Below are positions 17,794-26,163 of a stretch of 64,000 nucleotides of DNA, in pieces. Every line of letters starts with the position of its first letter. Position 1 is the stretch's first letter. The stretch covers positions 1-64,000 of the forward strand of contig CAWJZU010000039.1 in NCBI GenBank assembly GCA_963847345.1, written 5' to 3'. The notes beneath the pieces are model-generated. The model had not been told where the DNA came from. It saw nothing but the letters and a program-made list of their open reading frames with translations, and made no database searches. This DNA comes from DATARH01 sp963847345. Its GTDB lineage: Bacteria; Pseudomonadota; Alphaproteobacteria; ATCC43930; CGMCC-115725. A program made the position numbers and the translations under genes.

Positions 17794-18813
17794 GTGCCGT
17801 ATGGGGGAAATGACTGGCTGGCGCTGACGCAGGAACCGATCCTCGAACCGGAACTGCCGATCTGCGATCCGCATCATCATTTCTGGGATTTCCGCCTCGC
17901 GCGCATCCCGTATCAGCGATACCTGCTGCATGAGCTGATGGCGGATGTCGGCTCCGGCCATAACATCCGCTCGACGGTGTTCATCGAGGCGCGCGCCATG
18001 TACCGGGCCGATGGTCCGGTCGAGATGCGGCCGATCGGCGAGGTGGAATTCGTCCAGGGCCTCGCGGCAGCCAGCGCCAGCGGGCTTTACGGGCCGGCCC
18101 GGGCAGCCGCCTCGATAATCGGGCATGCCGACCTGAAGCTCGGTGAACGGGTCGAGCCGGTTGTCGAGGCTTTGCAGGCGGCCAGTCCGAATCGGTTCCG
18201 CGGCATCCGCCACATCTGCACCTGGCATCCCGATCCGCGGGTCGAGAGTCGGGAGAAAGAGGGCGTGCTGAGCACGGTCGAATTCCGCGCCGGGGCGAAG
18301 ATACTGGCGCGCAAGGGCTTGTCGCTCGACACGATTGTCTGCTTTCCGCAGCTGCCGGAACTAGCTGCCTTCGCGCGTGCGGTACCCGATCTGCCGATCA
18401 TTCTCAACCATCTCGGGGGGCTCAACCGCACCGGGCCATTTGCCGGCCGCGACGACGAGGTAATGCCGGCCTGGAAAAGCGGCATGGCCGAAATGGCGAA
18501 ATGCCCGAACGTCATGCTCAAGCTCGGCGGCGTTGGGATGCCGCGCTTCGGCTTTGATTGGCACACGCGCGAGACGCCGATCGGCTCCGAGGAACTCGCT
18601 TCCTCGATGGCGCCGCTGTTGAGCTGGTGCATCGACCGGTTCGGCCCGGACCGCGCTATGTTCGAAAGCAACTTCCCGGTCGATAAGGTGTCGTTTTCCT
18701 ACCCGGTGCTGTTCAACGCGTTCAAGCGCTTCTCCCAACCCTATTCGGCCGCGGAACGCGCGGCGCTGTTCCACGACACCGCGGTGCGCGCCTACCGGAT
18801 CGGCGAACCGTAA
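17794..18813 (+). CDS. COG3618-type TIM-barrel amidohydrolase
   Basis: 339 residues of the amidohydrolase-2 family, which includes lactonases such as 2-pyrone-4,6-dicarboxylate hydrolase. Metal and active-site elements are DPHHHFWD (residues 25-32), FRGIRHICTWHPDP, ILNHLGGLNRTGPFAG, MLKLGGVGMPRFGF and FESNFPVDK near 285. It probably hydrolyses a cyclic ester or amide; the substrate is unknown. The start is GTG at 17794. The CMD-family and GMC genes follow in the same direction within 70 bases each, which suggests a catabolic operon. Confidence 0.8.
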   Translation: MPYGGNDWLALTQEPILEPELPICDPHHHFWDFRLARIPYQRYLLHELMADVGSGHNIRSTVFIEARAMYRADGPVEMRPIGEVEFVQGLAAASASGLYGPARAAASIIGHADLKLGERVEPVVEALQAASPNRFRGIRHICTWHPDPRVESREKEGVLSTVEFRAGAKILARKGLSLDTIVCFPQLPELAAFARAVPDLPIILNHLGGLNRTGPFAGRDDEVMPAWKSGMAEMAKCPNVMLKLGGVGMPRFGFDWHTRETPIGSEELASSMAPLLSWCIDRFGPDRAMFESNFPVDKVSFSYPVLFNAFKRFSQPYSAAERAALFHDTAVRAYRIGEP

Positions 18814-18880
18814 GCACGGCTGTCATGGCCGGCCGCTCACCTGCAATCACGCTTGTCAACAATCTGCGGAGGAAACGGAA

Positions 18881-19441
18881 ATGTCCGAGACGCCCACCTT
18901 TGGCCGCTATGCCGAGATCCCCTACGACGAGATGACGCCGGAGCAGCAGGAGGCTTATCGCTTCGTCACCGGCATGCGCGGCCCGCTCGGGGGGCCGAAC
19001 AAGATCTGGGTGCACAACCCGAAACTGGCGAAAGCCGCGGCGGCGCTCGGCGGGCATTTTCGCCAGGGCAATTATTCGCTGACCGAGCGCGAGCGGGAAA
19101 TCGCCGTCATCACGATCAACAGCAAATGGCGCTCGGCCTATCCAACGGCGGCGCATGAGCGGCGCGGCAAGGAGGTCGGACTGCCGGCGGACAAGGTCGA
19201 GGCCATGCTGTCCGGTCTGCCGACCTCGTTTGACAATAAGCGCGAGCAGATCGTCTACGAGATGGCGGTCTGCCTGTCGAACTCACGGTGGGTCTCGAAG
19301 GGGCTTTACGACCGCGCGGTCGAGGCGCTCGGCCATGTCGGCATCACCGACGTCATCACGCTGATGGGCCATTACACCAGCGTCTCGATGACGCTCGCCT
19401 TCTACGACGTCCCGGCCGGCGCTCCCGGCATGACCCGCTGA
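18881..19441 (+). CDS. Carboxymuconolactone decarboxylase/AhpD-family protein
   Basis: 186 residues, an all-helical AhpD-like fold. The core reads LTEREREIAVITINSKWRS...HERRGKEVGLP, then YEMAVCLSNSRWVSKGLYDR and LGHVGITDVITLMGHYTSV. The C-x-x-C thiol pair of AhpD is absent, so peroxidase or disulfide chemistry is unlikely; the conserved His is kept. Its role is probably as an accessory enzyme of the neighbouring amidohydrolase and GMC genes. GGAGGAAACGGAA precedes ATG at 18881. Confidence 0.8.
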   Translation: MSETPTFGRYAEIPYDEMTPEQQEAYRFVTGMRGPLGGPNKIWVHNPKLAKAAAALGGHFRQGNYSLTEREREIAVITINSKWRSAYPTAAHERRGKEVGLPADKVEAMLSGLPTSFDNKREQIVYEMAVCLSNSRWVSKGLYDRAVEALGHVGITDVITLMGHYTSVSMTLAFYDVPAGAPGMTR

Positions 19442-19488
19442 CGGCGGCTTCCGGGGCGAAGGATGCGCCGGGCGGAAAGTGCGAGAAG

Positions 19489-21087
19489 ATGAATAGCTAC
19501 GATTACATCGTGGTCGGCGCCGGTTCGGCCGGAGCGGCCGTGGCGCACCGGCTGTCGGCTGACCCGCGCAACAAAGTGCTGCTGCTCGAAGCCGGCGCGC
19601 CGAGCCACCCCTGGTCGTTCATCCCGGTTGGCTCCGCCCGGCTGATCAAGAACCCGGCGGCGAACTGGCTCTATGCGTCGGAACCCGAGGCCAACACCAA
19701 CGGCCGGAGCATCCCGGTGCCGCGCGGCAAATTGCTCGGCGGTTCAAGCGCGATCAACGGCATGGCGTTCGTGCGCGGCCAGGCGCAGGACTTCGACACC
19801 TGGGCGCAGATGGGCAACCGTGGCTGGAGCTACGAAGAGGTCCTGCCCTTCTTCAAGCGGATGGAGAGCTACGAGGGCGGCGGCGACGATTCCTATCACG
19901 GCCGCGAGGGGCCGCTTGTCGTGACGAACCCGCCGCCGAAAGAGCCGATTTTCCAGACGATCATCAAGGCGGCGGGGCAAGTCGGCATTCCGCACAACCC
20001 CGATTACAACGGAGCCAGCCAGGAAGGCATCGCGATGAGCCAGGCGACGATCGCCCGGGGACGTCGCATGAGCACCGCGCGCTGCTATCTCGACCCGATC
20101 CGCAACCGGCAAAACCTGCATATCGAGACCGGCGCGCTGGCCGAACAGCTCGTGCTCGACGGCAGACGGTGCACCGGCATCCGCTACTCGGTCGGCGGCG
20201 ACCGGCGCGAAGCCGCCGTTGCGCGCGAAATCATCGTCTGCGGCGGCACGATCAACTCGCCGCAACTGCTCGAACTGTCGGGCATCGGCCAGCCCGAACG
20301 GCTGCGCGATCTCGGGATCGAGGTGCGCCAGGCCCTGCCGGGGGTCGGCGAGAATTTGCGCGATCATTACGCGCCGCGCACCCGCTGGCTGGTCGGCAAA
20401 AAGGGCATCACGTTCAACGACCGGGCGCGCGGTCTCGGCATGGTCTATCAGGCGATGCGGTACGCGCTGTTCCGCACGGGCTTTCTGGCGAGCGTCGGGG
20501 CGCCGCTGCGGGCCTTCGTGTGCTCGCGCGAAGGGCTCGAGGCGCCAGATCTGCTGCTCGGGTGGGTCCCGATGCTGACCGAGCCCGGTCCGAAAGGCCC
20601 GCGTATTTCAAAGCAATCGGGCTTCACCTGCTATGCCCATCCGATGCGGCCCGAGAGCCGGGGACGCATCCACGTCATTTCGGCCGATCCGCGCCGGCCG
20701 CCCGCGATCAACTTCAACTTCCTGTCGTTGCCGCCGGACGCGGAGCTGACCGTCAAAGCGATCCGCATTGCCCGCGCGATCATGACCGCACCGGCGATGG
20801 CGCCGCTGCTTCTGACCGAGGCCGCGCCCGGCGCCGACCGCACCACCGATGACGCGATCATCGATTGGGTGAAGAGCGCGGCCGAGACGACCTACCATCC
20901 GGTCGGAACCTGCAAGATGGGTTCCGATCCGATGGCGGTCGTCGACCCCGAGCTTCGGGTGCACGGGATCGCGGGGCTGCGCGTCGCCGATGCGTCAATC
21001 ATGCCGACGCTGACATCGGGAAACACCAATGCGCCCTCGATCATGATCGGCGAGAAGGCGGCGGACATGGTGCTGAAAGCGGCCTGA
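19489..21087 (+). CDS. GMC-family FAD oxidoreductase (alcohol/choline dehydrogenase-like)
   Basis: 532 residues, the usual GMC length. It oxidises an alcohol with FAD, passing electrons to oxygen or a carrier. The FAD motif is at the start (DYIVVGAGSAGAAVAHRL). Signature 1 is GKLLGGSSAINGMAFVRG near 84-101, signature 2 is GGTINSPQLLELSGIG near 248, and the C-terminal catalytic part has YHPVGTCKMG (active-site His) and SGNTNAPSIMIGEKAAD. No signal peptide. It is 47 bases downstream of the CMD-family gene; together they look like a small oxidation operon. Confidence 0.88.
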   Translation: MNSYDYIVVGAGSAGAAVAHRLSADPRNKVLLLEAGAPSHPWSFIPVGSARLIKNPAANWLYASEPEANTNGRSIPVPRGKLLGGSSAINGMAFVRGQAQDFDTWAQMGNRGWSYEEVLPFFKRMESYEGGGDDSYHGREGPLVVTNPPPKEPIFQTIIKAAGQVGIPHNPDYNGASQEGIAMSQATIARGRRMSTARCYLDPIRNRQNLHIETGALAEQLVLDGRRCTGIRYSVGGDRREAAVAREIIVCGGTINSPQLLELSGIGQPERLRDLGIEVRQALPGVGENLRDHYAPRTRWLVGKKGITFNDRARGLGMVYQAMRYALFRTGFLASVGAPLRAFVCSREGLEAPDLLLGWVPMLTEPGPKGPRISKQSGFTCYAHPMRPESRGRIHVISADPRRPPAINFNFLSLPPDAELTVKAIRIARAIMTAPAMAPLLLTEAAPGADRTTDDAIIDWVKSAAETTYHPVGTCKMGSDPMAVVDPELRVHGIAGLRVADASIMPTLTSGNTNAPSIMIGEKAADMVLKAA

Positions 21088-21146
21088 GTGGTGAGCGGCC
21101 GCAAATCCACCAGATTCCCGGCCGACCGAAAAACCTCAGGGAAAAC

Positions 21147-21162
21147 TCCCTGCTAGCAGGGA
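21147..21162. repeat. TCCCTGCTAGCAGGGA palindrome
   Basis: A perfect 16-base palindrome between two convergent genes, embedded in CAGGGAAAAC...GGGAAATATCGGGAG. The identical 16-mer is found at 38501-38516 just after another LLM gene. It is probably a REP-type element that could also help end transcription. Confidence 0.6.
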
Positions 21163-21187
21163 AATATCGGGAGCGGGCGGGCCGCGG

Positions 21188-22066
21188 TCACATCCCGAGG
21201 ATCGACCCGGTCACCGAGCGCGGGTCGCGGCGCGGCCAGCGGCCGCTCTCGACCTGGTGGAAGAAATCGGCCAGGGTCCGGTTGAACAAATCCGGCTCCT
21301 CGATATTGAGGGCATGGCCGGTGTTCGGGAACACGACCAGCGCTGCGCTCGGGATCAGCCGCTTCATCAGAATGCCCGGTTCGAGGCAGGGGTCGTCCTC
21401 GTCGCCGGTGGCGATCAAGGTCGGCACGTCGAGCCGCTTCATCTCTTCGGTCAGTTCCCATAGCGACGGCCGACGGCCCTGCACGCCGCGCTGCGTGTTG
21501 GCGGCGCCCATCGTCGAATGCTCGGCGAGCTGCGCCAGGAACTCGGCATAGCCGCGCGGGTCCTTGTTCTGGTACTGCACGCGGGTCGGGCCGGCGCCGT
21601 AGGTTTTCGCCACCTCGGCCATGCCCCGGCTTTCGATCGCCGCCGCGGTACGCGCCACTTCCTCGACGAATTGCGTTTGCTTGTCGGGCTGCGCGCCGTA
21701 GCCGCAGCCGGCGACGACCAGCGAGCGGGCGCGTTCGGGGTAGGCGAAGCCAAAATGCAAGGTCGCGAACCCGCCCATCGAGATGCCGACGACATGAGCC
21801 TTGGCGATCCCGAGCCCGTCGAGCACGTCGCGGATGTCGTCGCGCGCCCGTTCCTGCGAGTATTGCCGCCAATCCTGCGGCACATCCGACGGCGGATAGC
21901 CGCGCGCGTTGAACGCGACACAGCGATAGCGCCGGGCGAAAAACCTGAGCTGCGTCTCATAGCTGCGGTAGTCGCCGGCAAATTCGTGCACGAACACGAT
22001 CGGGTCGCCGGACCCGGCTTCCTCGTAATAGAGGCTGACGCCGTCATTTGTCGTGATTTGGGCCAT
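21188..22066 (-). CDS. Alpha/beta hydrolase
   Basis: 292 residues with the full catalytic machinery: oxyanion region FVHEFAGDYRSYETQ, nucleophile elbow VGISMGG (Ser95), acid Asp in ATGDEDDPCLEPG near 222 and His in NTGHALNIEEPD near 252. It is similar in size and motifs to 3-oxoadipate enol-lactonase-like and other small-ester hydrolases; the substrate is unknown. It faces the GMC gene tail to tail and is divergent from pqiA. Confidence 0.85.
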   Translation of the reverse strand: MAQITTNDGVSLYYEEAGSGDPIVFVHEFAGDYRSYETQLRFFARRYRCVAFNARGYPPSDVPQDWRQYSQERARDDIRDVLDGLGIAKAHVVGISMGGFATLHFGFAYPERARSLVVAGCGYGAQPDKQTQFVEEVARTAAAIESRGMAEVAKTYGAGPTRVQYQNKDPRGYAEFLAQLAEHSTMGAANTQRGVQGRRPSLWELTEEMKRLDVPTLIATGDEDDPCLEPGILMKRLIPSAALVVFPNTGHALNIEEPDLFNRTLADFFHQVESGRWPRRDPRSVTGSILGM

Positions 22067-22196
22067 CGGATTCCTGCGGATCGGCGGACATCATGTTGCT
22101 GCCGGGCATGTTAAGTCCGGCATGGAGGCTCCGTCGAGTAGCGCGGCGGCACCTTTCCGAAGCGACCGGACGCGCCCCAGAAACGTTAGCCAGACG

Positions 22197-23438
22197 ATGG
22201 TCGATTTCAGCATTAGTACAGAAGATCGCGCCTGGGCCGGGGCTGTCGCGTGCCCGGATTGTGGCGCCATGCAACGGATCGGGGTCTCCGGCGGCAATGC
22301 CGACGCGCTTTGCTGGCGTTGCGGCGCGGGGCTCGAACGCGCGGCAGGGCGAAGCGATGCGGGGGCGCTTGCATGCATGGTCGCGGGTTTCCTGCTGTTG
22401 TTATCGGGCAACGTGCTGCCGCTGATGCGCTCGCACCTGCTCGGCGCGTCAATAGAGGCGCACGCAATCGATGGCGCGGTCGCGTATTGGCAAGACGGCT
22501 GGCCGCTGATGGCCCTCTTCGTCGGGCTGTTTGCGGTCGTGATTCCATTCGTGCGTTCGGCGATGCTGATCGCGGTGCTCGGCAGCCTTTATCTGGGTCG
22601 GCGTCGGCGCTGGCAGGGCTTTCTGTTCCGCTATGCCGGGGAGCTGCGGCTGTGGTCGATGGCCGGCGTGTATGTTCTCGCCGGTATCGTCACCTATAGC
22701 CGGCTCTCGGCGGAGATCGAGGCCGACGTGCTGACCGGCGGCTGGTGCTTTATTTCGGGCGCGCTGCTGCTGCTGCTCGGAGATCTCCTGCTCGACAGGC
22801 GGCGGATCTGGAGGGCGATCCGTCCCGATGAACCGGCGGCGCCGCGCGCGCTTGGCTGCGAATCGTGCCAGCTGCTCGTCCCGATCGGCCTTGAAGGGAT
22901 GCGCTGCCCGCGTTGCGGAGCGGCGCTGGACCGGCGCAAGCCCGATTCACTGCACCGCACGGCGGCGCTGACCGCGGCGGCGCTGGTGCTTTATCCGGCG
23001 GGGCTGATCATCCCGATGACCAGGTCGGTCGAACCTGGCGGATTGATGCAGAGGAATGTCATCGATGGCATAGCGGAACTCTTCCGGCACGGTTTTTGGT
23101 ATTTGGGCGTCCTTCTGTTCACGGTGAGTGTTGCGATACCGGTGCTGAAGCTCCTGGTGCTCGGATGGATGATGCTCCGGGTCAAGGTCCCGCGCGCGAA
23201 GGGTCTGGTGCTGCGGACGAAAGTCTATCGCCTGATCAAGGAGATCAACCGCTGGTCGTTTATGGATCCGTTCATCGTCGCGCTGACCGCGCCATTGATG
23301 GCGTATCCGGGCATCGCCGACGTTCACACCGGAGCGGGCGCGTTGCCGTTCGCGCTGGTCGTCGTGCTGACCATGCTCGCCTCGCACTGTTTCGATACGC
23401 GGCTGATGTGGGATGCGGCGGAGAGAAAACATGACTGA
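22197..23438 (+). CDS. pqiA: PqiA-family inner-membrane protein
   Basis: About 413 residues, two PqiA repeats. Each begins with a zinc-ribbon-like pair (CPDCG...CWRCG near 20-45, CESCQ...CPRCG near 220-245) followed by four membrane helices. It works with a PqiB MCE protein to move lipids between inner and outer membranes. The start is uncertain: ATG at 22197 fits the family best although its ribosome site is weak; ATG at 22122 is possible. It overlaps pqiB by 8 bases. Confidence 0.88.
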   Translation: MVDFSISTEDRAWAGAVACPDCGAMQRIGVSGGNADALCWRCGAGLERAAGRSDAGALACMVAGFLLLLSGNVLPLMRSHLLGASIEAHAIDGAVAYWQDGWPLMALFVGLFAVVIPFVRSAMLIAVLGSLYLGRRRRWQGFLFRYAGELRLWSMAGVYVLAGIVTYSRLSAEIEADVLTGGWCFISGALLLLLGDLLLDRRRIWRAIRPDEPAAPRALGCESCQLLVPIGLEGMRCPRCGAALDRRKPDSLHRTAALTAAALVLYPAGLIIPMTRSVEPGGLMQRNVIDGIAELFRHGFWYLGVLLFTVSVAIPVLKLLVLGWMMLRVKVPRAKGLVLRTKVYRLIKEINRWSFMDPFIVALTAPLMAYPGIADVHTGAGALPFALVVVLTMLASHCFDTRLMWDAAERKHD

Positions 23439-24834
23439 TGCCGAGAACGTCCACGGTCGCGGCGATAACGAAGCCGGACCGCAACAGCTCCCGGAAGCGC
23501 GCCGCGGCCGATCCCGCTGGACCGCATGGTTCTGGGCGATCCCGCTCGCGGCGCTGGCCCTCGTGGGATGGCTCGCCCTGAAGGAATGGGTCATCGACAC
23601 CGGCGACGTGACCGTGACATTCGCGCGCGCCGAGGGCCTGAGCCCGGGAGCGGCGGTCCGCTACCGCGGCGCGAGCGTCGGCCGTGTCAAGGACATCAAA
23701 CTGACGCGCGATCTCGAGCGGGTCAAAGTCGTGCTCCGCATCGACGGGCCAATCAGCGGTCATATCGGCGCCGGGACGCTGTTCTGGATCGAGCGGCCGG
23801 GGCTGGCCAGCGGCGAGATCAAGAACCTGATTTCCGGCGCGCATGTTGGCGTGGCGCCCGTCGACGGCGAGCCGCGGGAGTCGTTCAACGGCCTGGAAGA
23901 GCCACCCGTGTCGCCTGGCTATGAACCGGGCCGGAGCTTCCTTTTGATGGCGGACGATGCCGGTGGGTTGACGCCGGGCGCGCCAGTGCTGTTCCGCGGC
24001 GTCGAGGTCGGACGGGTTTTGGGAAGCCGCCTCAGCGCCGCGGCGGGAGGCGCGGCGAAGAGGCAGGTCGAAATCCCGGTGCTGATCGAGGCCAAATACG
24101 CCGATCTCGTCCGGCAGGGCACCGCGTTCTGGCGCGCCGGCGGGATGTCGGTCTCGATGAGCGGCGGGTTCAACGTGGACCTGCCGTCCTTGCCGTCGCT
24201 GATCTCTGGCGCGGTCGCCTTCGATACACCGGATATGTTCGCGGGTCCGCCCGCCGGCCCCGACGCGACCTTTCAGCTCTACGGCAATAGCGATGCCGCC
24301 AAGGCCGCCCCCGCCGGTTCCGTATTCGCGTATCTCGTTCGATTTCCGAAGGCGGTCGGCGGGCTCGGACCGGGCGCGCCGGTGACGCTCGAAGGCCGGC
24401 AGGTCGGGCGGGTTGTCAAGGCGCGGCTCGATATCGACGCCGAAACCGGGCGCATTACCACGCCGGTCGAAATCGGCATCGACGCGCTGGCGCTCGGCCC
24501 GCAAGCCGGCATCGCCAGCAGCCGCGACGACCTGCGCGAGAAGATGAACCAGGCTTTGGCGAAGCTCGTGCAAAACGGATTGCGGGCCAAAGTGGCGTCG
24601 AGCGGGTTCCTGTCCAGCGGCAAATCGGTTGAGCTCGTCATGGCATCGGACGCCAAGCCGGCCAGCCTCGACCAAAGCCATGAGCCTCCTGCCATCCCCG
24701 CGCAACCGGCCGGAAGCCAGGCACCTCCTCCTCCCGGACCCGGGAAAAGCCCGGAAGCGCCCCCGGCATCCACCGGCTCCTCGAAGGAGGGGAGCGCTCC
24801 GCCCGCTGCCGCCGACTCCGTCGCTGGCCAATAA
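23431..24834 (+). CDS. pqiB: PqiB-family MCE protein
   Basis: 467 residues: one N-terminal membrane helix (31-50) and three MCE domains, beginning near 57 (VTVTFARAEGLSPGAAVRYR), 170 (LTPGAPVLFRGVEVGRVLG) and 290 (LGPGAPVTLEGRQVGRVVK). A 65-residue Pro/Ser-rich tail follows where E. coli PqiB continues with a longer coiled region, so this protein is about 80 residues shorter. It forms periplasmic rings that conduct lipid. No PqiC-type lipoprotein follows; the next gene runs the other way. Confidence 0.85.
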   Translation: MTDAENVHGRGDNEAGPQQLPEARRGRSRWTAWFWAIPLAALALVGWLALKEWVIDTGDVTVTFARAEGLSPGAAVRYRGASVGRVKDIKLTRDLERVKVVLRIDGPISGHIGAGTLFWIERPGLASGEIKNLISGAHVGVAPVDGEPRESFNGLEEPPVSPGYEPGRSFLLMADDAGGLTPGAPVLFRGVEVGRVLGSRLSAAAGGAAKRQVEIPVLIEAKYADLVRQGTAFWRAGGMSVSMSGGFNVDLPSLPSLISGAVAFDTPDMFAGPPAGPDATFQLYGNSDAAKAAPAGSVFAYLVRFPKAVGGLGPGAPVTLEGRQVGRVVKARLDIDAETGRITTPVEIGIDALALGPQAGIASSRDDLREKMNQALAKLVQNGLRAKVASSGFLSSGKSVELVMASDAKPASLDQSHEPPAIPAQPAGSQAPPPPGPGKSPEAPPASTGSSKEGSAPPAAADSVAGQ

Positions 24835-24881
24835 ACCGGGAAGGCGCGGCCGAGTTTGTCCCGAGCGATCGGAAGCGGCGG

Positions 24882-25187
24882 CTATTGACCGCAGGTGTTA
24901 TGGGCGGCGGAGAAGGCGTTCATCATGTTGCCGCCCGCCTTCATGACCCCCTCCTGCACCGCATCGCCGTTCGGAGCGGATTCGACGATTGCCGCGGCTT
25001 GGCCGGTGTCCTGCGGGCCGAGCATCTGGCCGATTATCTGGCTGTAGCACCACGCCTTGTCGCGGTCCATGCCGAGTTTCATGAAACCGTCCCATACACG
25101 CTTCTCGCCCGGAGTTTCGGCATGAGCGGCGGCTGGGACAAAGATGGGCGCCAGCAGGGCGGCGATCAAAACTGCGGCAACGCGCAT
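24882..25187 (-). CDS. Small secreted protein, unknown function
   Basis: 101 residues with a clear signal peptide (MRVAAVLIAALLAPIFVPAA, likely cut after AHA at about 23). The mature part of about 78 residues has two cysteines (WCYSQIIGQ and the C-terminal CGQ) that could form a disulfide. No family recognised. AAGGGAA precedes ATG at 25187. Confidence 0.6.
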   Translation of the reverse strand: MRVAAVLIAALLAPIFVPAAAHAETPGEKRVWDGFMKLGMDRDKAWCYSQIIGQMLGPQDTGQAAAIVESAPNGDAVQEGVMKAGGNMMNAFSAAHNTCGQ

Positions 25188-25276
25188 CGAGAATTCCCTT
25201 CGGAAAGGCTGTACAATGGCCGAACAGCCCGGCTTCGTTCGTGGTTCCCCATGGCGCTCGGGCCGAGGTCCCCGGG

Positions 25277-25312
25277 CGCTCGCGACGATAACGAACTCCG
25301 TCGTCGCGAGCG
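25277..25312. terminator. 12-bp perfect inverted repeat downstream of gapR
   Basis: CGCTCGCGACGA (25277-25288) and TCGTCGCGAGCG (25301-25312) form a perfect 12-bp stem with a 12-base loop, 44 bases past the gapR stop. It is probably the gapR terminator or a REP element; there is no T-run. Confidence 0.4.
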
Positions 25313-25355
25313 GCTCAACCGCGCGGCGATATCCGGAAGACGGAGATCGAAGCGG

Positions 25356-25646
25356 CTATTCCGCCGCTGCGGGCGCTGCTTCGGCCGCGGGTTCGCGATC
25401 GGGCAGCATGCCGAGCGCCCGCTTGTAGATATCGAGCAGCGTTTCCTGCTCGTCGACATCGTCCTGGTCCATCCGCCGGATACGGATGATCTGGCGCATG
25501 ATGGCAATGTCGAAGCCACTCCCCTTGGCCTCGGCGAAAACGTCCTTGATGTCGGCGCTCAGCGCTCGCTTCTCCTCCTCGAGCCGCTCGATGCGTTCGA
25601 TAAACGAGCGCAGCTGCTCGCCGGCAATCCCCCCAACCTCCGGCAT
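25356..25646 (-). CDS. gapR: GapR (DUF2312) nucleoid-associated protein
   Basis: 96 residues. The GapR family is specific to Alphaproteobacteria; its members bind AT-rich, overtwisted DNA and help topoisomerases ahead of replication. The family signature is nearly complete: EQLRSFIERIERLEEEKRAL then FAEAKGSGFDIAIMRQIIRI and LLDIYKRALGM. The tail is Ala/Glu-rich. ATG at 25646 with GGGGGA upstream fits the length of known members better than the longer reading frame. It supports the alphaproteobacterial assignment. Confidence 0.9.
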   Translation of the reverse strand: MPEVGGIAGEQLRSFIERIERLEEEKRALSADIKDVFAEAKGSGFDIAIMRQIIRIRRMDQDDVDEQETLLDIYKRALGMLPDREPAAEAAPAAAE

Positions 25647-25720
25647 TCGTTCCCCCTTCTGTTGTAACAAGTACGATAAACGCTTAAGCGGACCAAGGCC
25701 AAGCGGACCAAGGAACGCCG

Positions 25721-26032
25721 TCAGTGCTTCGGCTGGGATGCCGCGAACGCCGCCTTCTGTTCCGGCGTGGCCTCCTTCTGGTGCTTCTTGCGCCACTCGT
25801 CATACGGCATGCCGTAGACGATCTCGCGCGCCTCCGGGTCGGACAGCGCGACGCCGCGCTCCTCGGCCGCCGCGCGGTACCATTTCGACAGGCAGTTGCG
25901 GCAGAACCCGGCGAGGTTCATCAGGTCGATGTTCTGGACGTCGGTGCGCTCGCGCAGATGCGCGACCAGCGTGCGGAAGGCCGCAGCCTCCAGCTCGGTG
26001 CGGGTCTTGTCGTCGATCGTATCGGCGCTCAT
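25721..26032 (-). CDS. DUF1244 protein
   Basis: 103 residues. The DUF1244 signature GFCRNCLSKWYRAAAEERG is near residues 42-60, followed by EAREIVYGMPYDEWRKKHQ. Two Cys separated by two residues could bind metal. The function is unknown; the family is common in Alpha- and Gammaproteobacteria. It lies 74 bases before gapR on the same strand and may be cotranscribed. Confidence 0.85.
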   Translation of the reverse strand: MSADTIDDKTRTELEAAAFRTLVAHLRERTDVQNIDLMNLAGFCRNCLSKWYRAAAEERGVALSDPEAREIVYGMPYDEWRKKHQKEATPEQKAAFAASQPKH

Positions 26033-26163
26033 CTCGATCCTCCTTTTCCGCCGCCTATCAAGCACCGTCTTATGTAGCACCGGGGCAAGCGATCTTGAAC
26101 CGGTCGCGCGCGCCGCGCCGCCGCGCTAGAGTGCGCGCAGCCTCCTCTGGAAACCGAGTCGCC

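Noticed and set aside
18881..19441. AhpD-type peroxidase
   Set aside because: The C-x-x-C pair needed for that activity is missing, so only the fold family was called.
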